From: Sphagnum compactum
Lineage: Eukaryota; Bryophyta; Sphagnopsida; Sphagnales
NCBI GenBank assembly: GCA_965153455.1
Contig: OZ234495.1
Coordinates: 4,650,001-4,714,000, forward strand
DNA length: 64,000 nucleotides
Direction of reading: 5' to 3'
Below the pieces are notes generated by a model that was not told the origin of the DNA, did not search any database, and saw only the letters and a list, made by a program, of their open reading frames with translations. The position numbers and the translations under genes are program-made. Positions 24,841 to 36,914 of this stretch are shown piece after piece. Every line of letters begins with the position of its first letter. Positions within the stretch are counted from its first letter, which is position 1.

Positions 24841-26559
24841 GTGGGTTTTATGGCCTAAGGTAGGTATTGCATTTTGCACCTTTCAAACAATGTGCATTAA
24901 TGATCATTATGTGAGTATTGCTACATGGGGTTTTCAGACATTGTGGGTTTAAGGTACAATCCGGGTATTGCATATGTGAACATTTTCAATGATGGAAGGT
25001 TTAATAGCTCAATGTGGGTATTGGCAAAGTTTGTTTTAGTATATGGGTTCATAATGCAAATATTGTACGTGATGTTTTGGAGTAGTAGGTATGTTATATC
25101 ATGATGTGGGCATTGTAATGGAAATTCTAAGTCACAACATCGATTTTAAAGGAGCCATGTCGATATTACATTTTGGGTTTTTGTTCAATGATGAATGTTT
25201 ATAGAATTATAAATTCTTTTGGTGCAAGAATTTGTCTTATTTCCTTCAATCATGAGAAGGGTTCCAAAATCCCATTCCATTCATGTCCAAAACCCCACCA
25301 AGTCCACTTTCTCAAACAAGAACTTAGTGTGGAGGTCTGGGATATGCCATGCTCAATCACACAAATGTACGTACTAAATGATGTCATGGATAATCAATTA
25401 TTAATCAAGATTATTGCCATTGGCACTAAGAAATTTGTTTTAAAATCAATTTTGTATGGAGGAAACCATAGCCCAAATTCTTTGAACATCATGTATTCAA
25501 CACACATATGAAGTCTAATATACCACAAAGGTTATTATTATTTCCAAGTAATAAACACAAAAAATTTGAAATGCAAAAACACAAAAAGATAATGATAATA
25601 TTAATGTTAAATGCAGGTATTGTAACTAGGCCCCAAAATACCAGTTGGTAAAAGTAAGTACAAGTGCAAGTATTACAATTAGGCCCTAAAATTTTAATTG
25701 GTAAAGGTAAGTACGGGTGCAGGTATTACAACGAAACCCCAAAATTCCAATTGGTAGAGGTCAATATAAGTGCGGGTATTGCAAGTTTAAATGAAGAATC
25801 AACCCTAAATGCAATACCCACATGCATGGTCACTTCAAAATAACCCATCTAGATGGTTTAGATACCCTTAAGTGAAAACCTAGCCCTAAATGCAATACCC
25901 ACATGCAAGGTCACTTTGAAATAACCAAACCCTATATGTAATACTCACATTCAAGGTCATTTTGAAATAACGCATGTGGGGTTTAGGGCTCTTTAAATGA
26001 AGATCCTACCCTAAATGTAATACCTGCATGTTGAGTCACTCCAAAATAATTAGTTAATTTCAAAATAGTATGCTAACAAAGGTGTGTATAAAGGTTGGGG
26101 TTGTTGATTAATAGTTCCATGATTCTTACTTTGTTTCATTGAAATTAAAAAGAGGTTGTATTGTTTGTGGAACAAATAGTATAATGATAGTTGTGATCAA
26201 ATTTACATTGGTGCAAAAACATTTCATGGAAAAGTTGAATTTGCAATCTATAACGTGGAATAATTATCTTAAATAGTGATTTCAATAACTTATTGAAAGA
26301 AAAATATAATTAAGTTAATTAATCAAATATCAAATTAATTAATCTGATATTTAGACTCAACTTTTTATTATCCAATTAAATAAAGTTAAACCAAATGATT
26401 AGTTAATCATTTTAAATAAGTAAATGATTATTTAATTCTTCATAATTAATCATTTAAATTATCTAAAATACTTGTCTCTTTATTATTTAATTATATGACA
26501 AAATTTATTGATAGTTCATTAATTTTTTAAAATAATTTTTTAATCATTCATTAAATTGA

Positions 26560-26680
26560 GGGGAAATTTCTAGGGTTTAAAAAAATGTGAAACAATACAA
26601 TTTCATTTTATATCTTCTTCAAAGAGATTGGAAAAATTAGGTTGGAGAGATCACACAAAGGTAAGAAGCAAACTTTATGT
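26560..26680 (+). repeat. Diverged long direct repeat, copy 2
   Basis: GGGGAAATTTCTAGGGTTTA, TATATCTTCTTCAAAGAGAT, TTAGGTTGGAGAGATCACAC. It is close to copy 1 at 23.9 kb; together with copy 3 it shows that 23.9-28.3 kb is an amplified segment. Confidence 0.65.
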
Positions 26681-27109
26681 GAAGACCCAACCGTAAATGT
26701 GATACAAAGTTTGTCAAGATCAAAAAATTAAAAGTTCATGCTTCAAATTTCTTCAAATATGTTCATATTTATGTTTTTTCCCTTTTAAAGTTGTAAACTC
26801 ATTTCACAAAAAAAAAATATAAAGTCTCTAATTTAATAAAATTTTAAACCATGTTTAAAAAAAAATCAAAGCACATGATTTTCTACTTTTTCTTTTGGTT
26901 TCACATAATAATAAAAATGATATCTATATATTAATCCTATGTCTGAATGAAAATTTATTTTAAACTTTTCTGATATATAGTAAATAATTTCTTGGTTAAA
27001 ATAATCATATAGTGGGTCAGAAATATTTTATATTCTATACATATATAACACAAGTCCTTATGTGAACTTTATTTTTTATGATGTATAATATTGGTTTAAA
27101 GTTTAGAAT

Positions 27110-27275
27110 TTGGGACATATAAATTAATTAACATTTTTTTTACAAGTCTAAATAATTATAAATCTAGGGTAATTTTTGGGGGGAATTTTATATGCAAAAG
27201 AATGCAATATATATATTTTTAAAGAAAGTGAAAAAAATTGGCTTGGAGATATTAGCACATGGTAAGAGACATACC
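27110..27275 (+). repeat. Diverged long direct repeat, copy 3
   Basis: GGGACATATAAATTAATTAA, GGGGGGAATTTTATATGCAA, AAATTGGCTTGGAGATATTA. This is the most diverged copy of the family at 23.9 and 26.6 kb. Confidence 0.55.
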
Positions 27276-28290
27276 TTCTTTTGTGTTTTGTTACAGATTT
27301 TATTTAATTATTTAAAAATTAAGGCCAATTTTTTAGTTGGTGAAAATAAATACATGTGTGGATATTGCAAAATTATATGAAAAACTAACCCTAAATGCAA
27401 TATTCAAGTTCATTTCAAAATAACCTATAAGTGATTTAGGTAAAACCTTAAGTGAAAGCCCAACCTTAAATGCAATACCCACATGCAGCATCGCTTCGAA
27501 ATACCCAATATGTAATTTGGTGTTGCTTCTGAATGAAAACTAAAGCTTCAATGCAATACTTGCATCTAAAGTCATTTCAAAATAACTAATAAGTGGTTGG
27601 GTACCCAAAATATGTCACATTATATACCTAAATTAATTATAATTTTGAATTAATTTTATGACAACTAATTTTCATGAATAATTATTCAAAATAATGATTT
27701 GAATAACTTATCAACATAAAAGAATTTAATTAAGATAATAAATTAAATATTAAATTATCAATTTGATTTTTAGATCTAAATTTGAATTATTTGAATAATT
27801 AAAGTTCAACCAAATGATCAGTTAATTAATATTAAGAAATAAATGATTGTCTAAATACGATAAGCAATCATTTACATTATCTGAAGGAATTTTTTAGTAA
27901 TTCTTTAATTATGAAATTATTTGTTGATACTTAAACTATATTATTTTGTCATATGAATCTTCTAAATATTGCATTTGAGACCTATATGCAGGTATTGCTA
28001 AAGATGCCTAAAATCATCAGATATTTACAGACCTATATGCGGGTATTACAATGAATATTAAAAACTCAACGACTATTATGGGACCTACATGCAGGTATTG
28101 CAAGGAATGTAAAAAAATCAGCGATTATTATGGGACCTATATGTGGGTATTACATATTTGAAAATGGCCTTATGGAATTTAGAATAAAAAATGATGTAGG
28201 TATTGCATGTTTAAAATGTGAGTATTGTTTTAAAAATCTTTAGGTGATGTGAGTCCTATTACATTAGATGTAGGTATTGCAATCACAATG

Positions 28291-28876
28291 TTCATTTTGA
28301 TCTTTGTAAACCCTAGACAAATTAATGTTACCTATTCATATGGGCCTATTTAAGTTTTGGTTCTTCCATCTAAAGGACTAAGAAGATTATGAAAATGAAG
28401 ACATATATGATTAACCATATACCCATCAAACAAGTGTGACTAAAAGAAAATATTGTATTGATAAAAGATGTACAAAAAAGGGTGGATCAAAAAATGCTAA
28501 AGAACCCAATGAAAAAAAAGGTCCTCTATAATATATCAAAGGACCAAAGATCAAAAATTGGGTAGTCCAAAAAATGAAAGGGTTGGAAAAACCTAGCTAA
28601 TTACATAAAGTGGAAACCCTAAACTATATCATTATTTATAGTCTTATGTTTAGTTCAGTAAGCTATTGTTGCATTTGTAGCCCTTGTTGCATGACGAAGA
28701 GTGTATAGATGGCGATGTTACATCTCAACCTGAATTACATTTGCAACAAACTCTTGTTTTGTTGTGCCTTGAACCCTATAAACACTCAAAAACCACCAAA
28801 TTAAACCCTAACACACCTTGGATGAATTTGTTTTATAAAAAAACAATAAACATTGATTATTATTGTTTTTACCTTC
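28291..28876. other. Intergenic DNA, no gene supported
   Basis: A 65-residue frame at 28684-28881 has no recognisable domain. Nothing else seen. Confidence 0.45.
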
Positions 28877-29483
28877 CATGAATCATTCTAGATTCATGGA
28901 AATCTAATAAATCTGTCAACTTTTGTGTCCGACTTGCTTTAATGGATTCTTGATCTCAAATTTTTACATCCCATGCCATCTTCAATCATTGTGCATATGC
29001 AAAACAGGTGGATTGAATCATCTCTTGTAAATCTTCATCCTTCTCCATCTGTGATATTATATTTCGAGGCACGCTTCCCACACCCTAGGCATTAAGACCT
29101 AACACCTACAATAGTTGCTTTGAAGTTAATTTGAACAAAGTTGGTTTTGGTAATGGTGGACATTGTTCTACAACAATTACCAGTTTATTCCACTCACGTT
29201 GGGCTTTAGCACGAGTGCAACTAGCAACCTTTTGATCATTCCACCTTTACATGGCCATGGCATCTCCCACGATGTGAGCATTCATCTTAGCATGGTCGTG
29301 ATGTCGAGGACCTCTTTTAGAAGTTGAAAGCCTCCCAAGTTTGGCCTTTTCTACCTCCAAACCATGCACCTCCTTCAAATGTTTGGTCAACAACCATTTG
29401 GCACAATATGTGACAATGCAAATGCCAACTTTACACTTCCATTTCGACCCAACTTTCATCCATTTTTTGTCCTTCCAAACCAT
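28877..29483 (-). pseudogene. Relic of a C2H2-finger-like ORF of repetitive type
   Basis: The 78-residue open part begins at 29483 and holds a C2H2-like finger: CKVGIC, then TKHLKEVH. A basic stretch follows (STSKRGPRHHDHAK). Past the stop at 29247 the same frame continues to read protein-like sequence (WNDQKVAS, AKAQREWNKLV, QCPPLPKP, TSKQLL, MEKDEDLQE) to about 28877, interrupted by TAA, two TAG and two TGA codons. Several fit C-to-T changes at Gln or Arg codons. I recognise it as a degenerate transposon-like or multicopy ORF but cannot name its family. Confidence 0.5.
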
Positions 29484-30170
29484 ATTAAGTAGACAAGAGG
29501 TGTCAATGGCTGCGACACTTGGTCGGTTTCAAGTTTCGGACCTAAACCAAAAAATATAAAAAAATAAATCATTATTTTGTAATAAAAAAATCCTAACCCT
29601 AAAACCTTACACATAAAAAGTTCAAAAATAAAATGTAGGTATTGCAAAACATAAAATCACACAATTAGATGTAACTCTTGTAAACTCTAATTGTTTTTTG
29701 TATTGCAATAAAAAAATTTCAACAAAAAAATCTCACAACTTCCATCAATGATAGAAGCTACAGATATAATTCAATTTAAAAAAACTTATACAATTTTTTT
29801 TATCTGCATTTAATCTAATGTATGTAAATTCTAAAACAATTTAAACCACCATTTCTCGATCGAAATTCCCAATCTATATTGGGAGTGATGTCATCATTTG
29901 AATTGCAGACTGTCACCATTGTCAACTCTAAGCCATATAGATTACTTGGTTCATTAATTCTAAGTTTTGATGAAACAACATTTTGCTCCCCAAGTCCTAG
30001 TTGTAATGGATCAACATTTTGCTTCCCAATTCTCAGTTATGATGTAGCAACATTTTGTTTCTGAGTTTCCAAATCACCACCACCTTTTTTCAATATCCTT
30101 CTTCTAGCCATTACAACCTTCAACATTCAAAAAAACCACCATGTCATTGTTAATTATCAATTCTAATGAA
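29484..30170. other. Intergenic DNA, no gene supported
   Basis: It contains one outlying GGTATTGCA motif at 29634 and T/A-rich DNA. The small repeat ATTTTGCTTCCCAA-like at 29983-30062 appears three times at about 36-39 bp spacing. Confidence 0.45.
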
Positions 30171-30179
30171 CTAGACCAA

Positions 30180-31130
30180 AAGGACAAGAGAAGAAGAAGA
30201 AAAAAAAAAGAATGAAGGCAACGACAACTTTGCTGCCATTACCTTCTTCACAGCACCACCACCATAGAAGACGGTGATGACATTGTTGCCATCACCTAAC
30301 CACTGAAAAAGGCGATGGCAATTGCTGTTGCCTTTTTTTGTGGCAAATCCATCCAAGAAGGTGACAGAAACTGCCGTTGTTTTTTTTTTCTTTGCAACAC
30401 CACCACAGAAGAAGGTGATGGCAGTAGTTCTCGTCACCTTCTTCTTTTCTACAACACCACCATAGAAAAAGGTGACGACAACTGTTGCTATCGCCTTTTT
30501 TTCTCTTCAACACCACCATAGAAGAAAGTGACGGCAACAGCTGTCAATACTTTTTTCTTCTCTGCAACACCCACCACAAAAGAAGGCGATGGTAGTAACT
30601 GCCATTGCCTTCTTCTTCTTTGCAACACCACCACAGAAGAAAGCGATGCTAGCAGCTGCCATCGCCTTCTTCTTCTTTGCAACACCACCACAGAAGAAGG
30701 CAATGGTAGTAAGCTACTGTCGCCTTCTTCGCTAGAACACCACCACAGAAGAAGACGGCGCCACGTTGTCGTTGTCTTCTTCTTCTTCTCAAACATAGAA
30801 AAGAAGGTGATGGCAGTTTGTTGTCGTTGTTTTCTTCGCTACAACATCACCATAGAAGAGACAATGGCGCATTACCGTCATCTTCTTCTTTTCAAACATA
30901 GAAAATAAAGCGATGATAACAAGTTGTTGTCGCGTTCTTTGCTATAACAACACCACAAAAAAGATGACGACACATTGTCGTCGTTTTCTTTTTTTCAAAC
31001 ACAAAGAAGAAGGTGACGGTAGCAATTGTTGTCGCCTTCATCGCTATAACACCTCCATAAAAGAAGATGACGATGCATTGTCGTTGCGTCATCGTCTTTT
31101 TCTTCTCGAACACAAAAAAAAACAACAAAG
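30180..31130. repeat. 57-bp satellite in which each unit is an inverted repeat
   Basis: CAACACCACC recurs at 30395, 30452, 30508, 30565, 30623, 30680 and near 30736, with degenerate units on both sides. Within a unit GAAGAAGGCGATGGCAGCAG is followed by its complement CTGCCATCGCCTTCTTCTTC, so a unit folds into a hairpin of about 15-18 bp. The period is 19 codons, and long frames of Leu/Val/Trp or Cys/His-rich peptides stay open on both strands; I treat these as artefacts. Confidence 0.85.
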
Positions 31131-31289
31131 AAAAACAAAGAGAAAGGAAGGAGTTCACCTTCAAACTTTGGTTCTGTTGTTTCAAGAGCTTTGTCCTGGT
31201 TACCACTTCTGCCCTCCTGCTTTTAGTTCCTAGTTTTGCCCTCCTTTTTCTGCCCTCCTACTTCAAGATTTTTCGAGCTCTGATGATGG

Positions 31290-31510
31290 AGTGAATACAA
31301 AATGAGGCGAGGTAGGTTGGAGGGGGAGGTAGGTAGGAGGGAGGTAGGTGGAAGGGAAAAACTTTGGGGCTGAAAAGAGGCTGAAAAAACCAAAAACCTT
31401 GGGCAGGGGAGGATGTGTTTTTGGTTCATCCCCAAAACGGCTTGAACGGCTTCATCCTGAACTGGTGCATTGGTGGCTACTGGTTCACTCTAGTCGACAA
31501 TGACTACCTC
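31290..31510 (-). repeat. Copy (d) of the dispersed repeat with attached GGTAGG array
   Basis: AACTGGTGCATTGGTGGCTA then CTGGTTCACTCTAG is the reverse of copy (c). About 100 bp to its left lies a GGTAGGTAGGAGGGAGG array (31305-31360). The order (array, spacer, core) mirrors copies (c) and (e). Confidence 0.65.
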
Positions 31511-33548
31511 ATGAGCCTTTGTGTTTTTCTTTTCTTCCCACTAGCATTTAAAAAACATGGAGTTGTGTCCATATTCAGTTTTGACAAATTTTAATTATTG
31601 AGCATGTCAAAGATGTGCAAAAATTTACAAATGTGGCACCTTCAAAATTTTCAATGTTTTTGAAAAAAATATGAAAATAAAAAAACAAAACTTAAAATTA
31701 CAATCACTAAAATTACAATCACTAAAATAAAAAAACTGTGAGTCTAACTCACTAACCCAATTCACTATGGGATCTTAACCATGAACTAGGCCATCACACC
31801 TTTGTGTTATTTCATCTCAAGTGAAATTTGAATCACTACATAGTTATCATGTCCACCTCTAATCCAAATAATTCATTAGGTTTAATTTTTTTATATTATT
31901 AAAACTATTTTTTCATTTTTGGAACAAGATTTATATTTAGTCATTAATCCACATATTTCATTTTCAATGTATAAATATGTATACTAATATTCTAATTTAT
32001 CTATTAATTACCATGTGATATACTACATGCTTATGTAAACCACGTTTAGAATTAACTAAAAATTTCATAAATTTTGAAAAAATGTTATATTTTATTTTGA
32101 GCCCCATTTAATAAAATGAAAAGACCTTTTACGAAACAAAAAAGATTGAAAATTCAATTTTCATTATGTAAAATCACATAAGATTAAATATAAAACTAAT
32201 GAATTATGTATATTATATGCTGTCTTTATACATCAAGAAATAATTCAGAATATAATATAATGATGGTTGGGGACATACTATATTTAAGAAAATTTCATGT
32301 ACTATTTAAAAATAAAGTAAAATAAATTATTGATTGAAATAAATGGTTGAAATGTGGGAAATTTTCATTTTATTTATGTTAGCCAAAAACTATTTTTCAT
32401 AAACAAATAAACATTGCTAAAATTCATTAAAAAAAGGCTTATTTACAAATCATTCTTGAAAGCATTTTTTTTGTGAAGAAAAATGTTTTGATTTTTTATT
32501 AAAAAAATTCAAGTGTGTTTTTCCTCAAGTGACTTGAAATTTTTATATGTTGATTTATTACATATGTGGAGACCTTGGGAAAAACTTCAAGAATGAATTT
32601 TCATTTGTTTCAATTGAACAAAGTATGACAAAAAAATACATGTTTAAACCTTGGATTTATAAAACAAATTTTGATGAACATGGTGGAATATACAATCTTT
32701 GACATGTTTTACTAAAATGTGATGTGATAGTCACCTTGGAGACCAAGGTTGAAAGCTTGCTACCAGCTACAAATAGATTATATGTTGATCATGTACAAAC
32801 AAATTGTAATTTGATTACATACTTGATCATAACAATATGACATAATTTGATTGTTGTGTGTAAATTTCTTGTTCAACCAAATATTAGTGAATTCACTATG
32901 TTCATGGCAAATTCTTCACTTTCACTGTGCCTGCATAGTGGGTTTACTAATCTTCAACGTGAATTTGTCTCCATTTCATGTAAGTGTGAGTGAAATTTGT
33001 ATTGAACTAAGCCACATCTCCTACTAGTGAATCTATACAATTGACTCACAAATCACCTTTATGTATTCATCCCCAAACTGCCATTTCAAAGCCTAAAACC
33101 ATAAAATTAATATTTAAAACCAAACATTTAGACTTGAACATGCAATGGACAACATATCTCTATGTGTTTCAGCATGGTAAAGATGGAGATAAATGGGTGG
33201 ATGGGTGTTGGAATAACACCCATGCATTCTTTTTCAACTGTGTACCCCAAATTATGCAGCCCAAATAGCAACCCCCTTAAAAAATCGTTTGGTCATGTTT
33301 TGAAAAAAATTGGAGACTTTGGATGGTGCAAGGGGCAGACATGAGTGATAGTCATTATAGGGGCATCTATCTATGAAGAAAGCTAGTTTGTTTTGTTTAT
33401 TCAATCACATTGAGATCTCCTGAACCACACTCTGCCTCTTGCCACCCTCTTGGTACAATTTGAAACGTTATTGAAATCAACTTGCTGCACCTTTTCGGGT
33501 CAATGATTTAGGGGACTTCTAGGGTTAACATTGCATGGTCTATTTCGT
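31511..33548. other. AT-rich intergenic DNA, no gene supported
   Basis: No frame over 75 residues and no repeat that I can resolve. Confidence 0.5.
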
Positions 33549-33880
33549 AGAGCATCTTCAGCGATGCTCAGTACATGTCCATTATCTTGCATCGTAAAAT
33601 ATTTTTCACATCCAAGTTTAGTTATTTACTTTTTTACAAACCCACATATAAAACTGAAACTGGGACAACAAATAGGTCGGGGAATATTAACAGTGAACCA
33701 CTTGGACCAATCATTATGATGGGCGAATCAGAAACACTGAACAGCAGTCAGATCATAGTTATTACACCCTTTTCTGTAGGTGCATAACGTTGCTACGCCT
33801 TTTACCAACCCCAGCAAACTGTGCAATTATGCTGAGCCAAAACTATTTTCCTGAGCCAAACCGGTATATAATGTGCCCCT
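33549..33880. mobile_element. Second copy of the 375-bp MITE, 3'-truncated
   Basis: Collinear with 9221-9540: TAGAGCATCTTCAGCGATGC, TTTTTCACATCCAAGTTTAG, GACCAATCATTATGATGGGC, AACTGTGCAATTATGCTGAG. Homology stops near 33880, before the right inverted repeat. The two copies differ at many sites, so both insertions are old. Confidence 0.7.
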
Positions 33881-34380
33881 GGTATTCTGTCTAAGGAAGT
33901 TCACAAATGTAACAACACTTCTGGCCTGTGATAGAGGTTCACATTTGTTAAGTGACTCCACCAACCAAAGGGAATTCTCTGTGTCGTGACTTACAACTAT
34001 GATTTGAAGGCATAGGATGATGTTCTGGCCACAATTCATGTGACCTGGAAGGTAGATTGGTGAGGCAGAAACAGGGTTCAAATCTTGTCCATGACCCAAA
34101 CATTGAGGGCTTGAAAGAACAAAGAATCCAGTTCTGTGATTGACAGGCCTCCTTAAGTTCGGAAATTGCACGAATGTACGATTTCGATGTTTTTTCGAGC
34201 ACCTGCTGCCCCTAAAGGCGTGCGATTTGTGCACTAGTATATTAACTATGGGTTAAGGTTCTCCCCAATCTTATTATTAACCACTGCTACTGGAGATAAT
34301 AAGAGGCAGTCAGTCTTCTTCTACAACTAATAACAACTAATAACCAGCAGTGGAAGAAGAAGAAGACAAGACAACGAGGT
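33881..34380. other. Intergenic DNA, no gene supported
   Basis: The 135-residue minus frame at 33827-34234 has no recognisable domain. An isolated B-box word GGGTTCAAATC lies near 34074. Confidence 0.4.
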
Positions 34381-34381
34381 G

Positions 34382-34762
34382 CTAATTCCCTTCTTGGAGT
34401 GCCATCTCGTTGAAGGTTTGTCGCAACTTCTCAAGCTGCCTCGAGTGCAATATGCCTTCCAAAGAGAAGCTTGTGAGTGCAAAACGATGATCATCCTTCT
34501 CGTAGTTGATGGTCGAGAAATCAGCCTCCACAGTCGCTGTTCCAGGCATAATGCTGGCCAAACCGGCTGCAAAACGAAGCATGTAGGGGAAACGATTACC
34601 GAGTGGCCGCCATGCTTTCCCAAAATCAGAATCTTCGCTTCCTTTCGTCAGGGCTGCCTTGAGGTTTGAGTCTCGGGATATCAATCGCTCAAGCTGCTCA
34701 AACTCGTTGCTGATGATTTCCTCGACAACAGTTCTCGGAAAAGAATGCCTCAGCCTCTCCTC
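34382..34762 (-). pseudogene. hAT-type transposase C-terminal (dimerisation-like) fragment
   Basis: The frame is open from about 34762 to the stop at 34382. It reads VVEEIISNEFEQLERLISRD, then WRPLGNRFPYMLRFAAGLAS, MPGTATVEADFSTINYEKDD, LTSFSLEGILHSRQLEKLR. The pattern P-x-L-x-x-F-A...P-x-T-x-x-VEADFS with a downstream L-x-L-E-x-x-x-H is what the C-terminal dimerisation region of hAT transposases looks like. No catalytic part lies upstream. A 10-bp inverted pair GTTACGCTAG / CTAGCGTAAC (34765-34774, 34799-34808) lies just outside the upstream end. Confidence 0.5.
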
Positions 34763-34809
34763 GTGTTACGCTAGGATCTGGCTCTGGCTGAGGCTAGGCT
34801 AGCGTAACA

Positions 34810-35600
34810 ATCCTACAGTTTGTTACAGAAATCTATGTGTACGAAAATAGGTGAATCGCGGATTTCCTAAATGCGTGCAATGCACGCAAAAAGAGGCCTG
34901 TGCACGAATCTAAGGAGGCCTGGTGATTGAGTTTGCAATAAGAAACATTCTCAACTTTGTAAGCAAATAGACATGGTCTCAACTGTCCATGGGTGATTGA
35001 ATAAAATCTTGGCCGTCTGCAATTAACTGAAAAGTATCCCCACCATCTATGAGTAATAGGAATGCCCCAATGCCTAGTGCTGAGTTATAAACACAACATA
35101 CGAGATTTAGGCTTTAAAAACATGTGTCAAGGCATTTGATTCATGTTTTCCTGTCATTGGATTCTAATCGTTCAGTGGTTGCACTTTGCACTTTACATCA
35201 CCATTCAATACTGGAAACATAGATTCATTTGCTCCTTAAATTGCATTTGGAAATTGGATTCAACATATGCAGCAGAACAAGCCACTGGAAACAAATATTC
35301 TAAATGAACATGTTCTCATCAAGTTGCTTTCTACCTCTGTTGCACCTGAGGATAAAAGAGATACAAGATACACCATAAATTGTTTTCAGATTTGACAACA
35401 ATGAATAGTCGACTATAGAACAAAAAATAAAATACAACATGCAAGGAAAATTAAAAAGTTGCTTGATTATTGACAATGAGATTATGGGTTTTCATAAATA
35501 CCAGGAATTTGCAAGATTCCGCTGACATTGAGTTTACAATTGTGATATTGTCAAATTCATGTTATATTTCAATCTAAGTTGAACATGTGTTTGGTGTAGG
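34810..35600. other. Intergenic DNA, no gene supported
   Basis: Mixed-composition DNA without a domain-bearing frame. Confidence 0.45.
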
Positions 35601-35603
35601 ATA

Positions 35604-36010
35604 ATGCCTAAGGAACAAGGCATTGTCACCAAAGAAGAGGGCACACAAAGTTTTGCATACACTTTGACATCAAACACTCATCACAAAATTGTGGTATCGA
35701 GGGAATCAACACAGCTTGATTCTAAACATGAACCCAAATCAACTAAATTGAACCTATCTACAGAGTTGATTATATCGACCTTGACAGATTAGTTCACTTT
35801 GAATCGTCTCCCAATGTGGGCTATTGTGTCCTATAATTGTGGGCATCCCAACAATAGATACAATCAATGTAATGTCAATGCCCAAACCCACTGTTGACCT
35901 TATACTGGTGATGGAGAAAATATTGACAAGCAACTTCCTCAGCCAATTTTTTCAATTTTCCCAGGAACTTCTCACTAAAGAAAAATGCTCAAAGCTCCCA
36001 AATATTTAGG
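35604..36010 (+). pseudogene. Possible retroelement gag relic with a broken zinc knuckle
   Basis: After a TAG at 35790 the same frame reads PMWAIVSYNCGHPNNRYNQC. This fits a CX2CX4HX4C knuckle with the first Cys changed to Ser and the His changed to Asn, both single-base changes. Upstream is a 62-residue frame without known domain, and downstream further stops. No RT or integrase remains nearby, so it is an isolated fragment; chance resemblance cannot be excluded. Confidence 0.35.
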
Positions 36011-36630
36011 TACCTATCCTTCCCATAACCCAACAGAAAACCCAAGCATGTTAGACTTGAAAAAAATACCCCACAAAAGACTAGCCCATTGATCCCCTAG
36101 AGCTTGTCATCTCTTTTGTCATAAGGTCCCTACTGACTCGTTATTACCTAGTGTTTTGTTCGCTAACTTTATCGCAATGGAATTCATGAAGCTAAGAAGT
36201 AAAACAAATAGACAATGAACTCAGGCATTCTTCCCAAACTCCTAACATCAAATTTTATTCCTACAACAAATCACAATTCAATGAAAAAGAGTCAAAAAGA
36301 CAAGCATGTTTAGCTTTTTCAGTCATCTTGTATTTATCCCCTTCAACAACCAAGTACACTGTCCTCCATCCAGCAACTCTTACTCATTTCTATCACACAA
36401 TCACATAAACAACACTCCATCACCAACACCTGATCTAAGCACTAGCACACCATGAAGAGCAACAAACCAATCTTCATAACTTGCAAACAACAAAACACAA
36501 GAAAAATAGAAAAGAAGTAAAGAAGAAAAACGTGACTTCTCCAATGTTCATGATTGTGAACCATCTCCATCTTTGGCATTTTCTACCAGTCACATCCACC
36601 GCAATAAATCATCCATTAAATTTAGGAAGT
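36011..36630. other. Intergenic DNA, no gene supported
   Basis: Nothing recognisable apart from short A-rich runs. Confidence 0.4.
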
Positions 36631-36639
36631 ATAGAGGTT

Positions 36640-36900
36640 TTGTTGAGAGGTAATGGTTACTTTGGAAGTAGAAAATCTTTGCTAAAAAATAGAAATTTTG
36701 CTGGGAAAAGATAAAAGTTTTGTCAAGGAGAAATAATTTTTTTGTCAAAAGATAAAGAAAAGATAAAAGTTTAGCCAAAAATAGAAAGGTTTTGCCAAAA
36801 GGCAAAAGTTTAGTCATAATGAAATATAGGTTTTGTTAAGAAGCAAAGGTTTAGCTAGAAAAAATAAAGGCTTTTTGCTTAAAGGTTAAAAATTTAACTA
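36640..36900. repeat. Degenerate repeat of about 20 bp (GTTTTGCCAAAA...)
   Basis: Words GTTTTGTCAAGGAG, GTTTAGCCAAAAATAGAAAG, GTTTTGCCAAAAGGCAAAA, GTTTAGTCATAATG, GGTTTTGTTAAGAAGCAAA and GGTTTAGCTAGAAA follow each other at about 20-bp steps. Several are short palindromes (TTGCCAAAAGGCAA). Confidence 0.6.
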
Positions 36901-36914
36901 GTGAAAAAATAAAA

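Larger units (their letters stand above)
24841..28290. repeat. Field of scattered GGGTATTGCA motifs
   Basis: A motif of consensus ATGYRGGTATTRCA occurs about 25 times at irregular spacing of 45-90 bp. Plus-oriented copies lie at about 24855-25160 and 25613-25780. Reversed copies (TGCAATACCCACAT) lie at about 25808-26025 and 27393-27560. Plus copies resume at 27988-28270, with one outlier at 29634. Reversed copies sit in 75-85 bp units with CACTTCAAAATAACC and GTGAAAACC. The 112-residue frame 25173-25511 (plus) inside the field has no recognisable domain. Confidence 0.7.

Noticed and set aside
25173-25511. 112-residue plus-strand frame
   Set aside because: No domain or splice context; lies in the GGGTATTGCA repeat field. 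Kept only as a note in that entry.
30171-31233. Many 80-126 residue frames on both strands
   Set aside because: They are products of the 57-bp satellite, whose length is divisible by three; they have no domain content.
33827-34234. 135-residue minus-strand frame
   Set aside because: No recognisable domain, and it overlaps the end of a truncated MITE.
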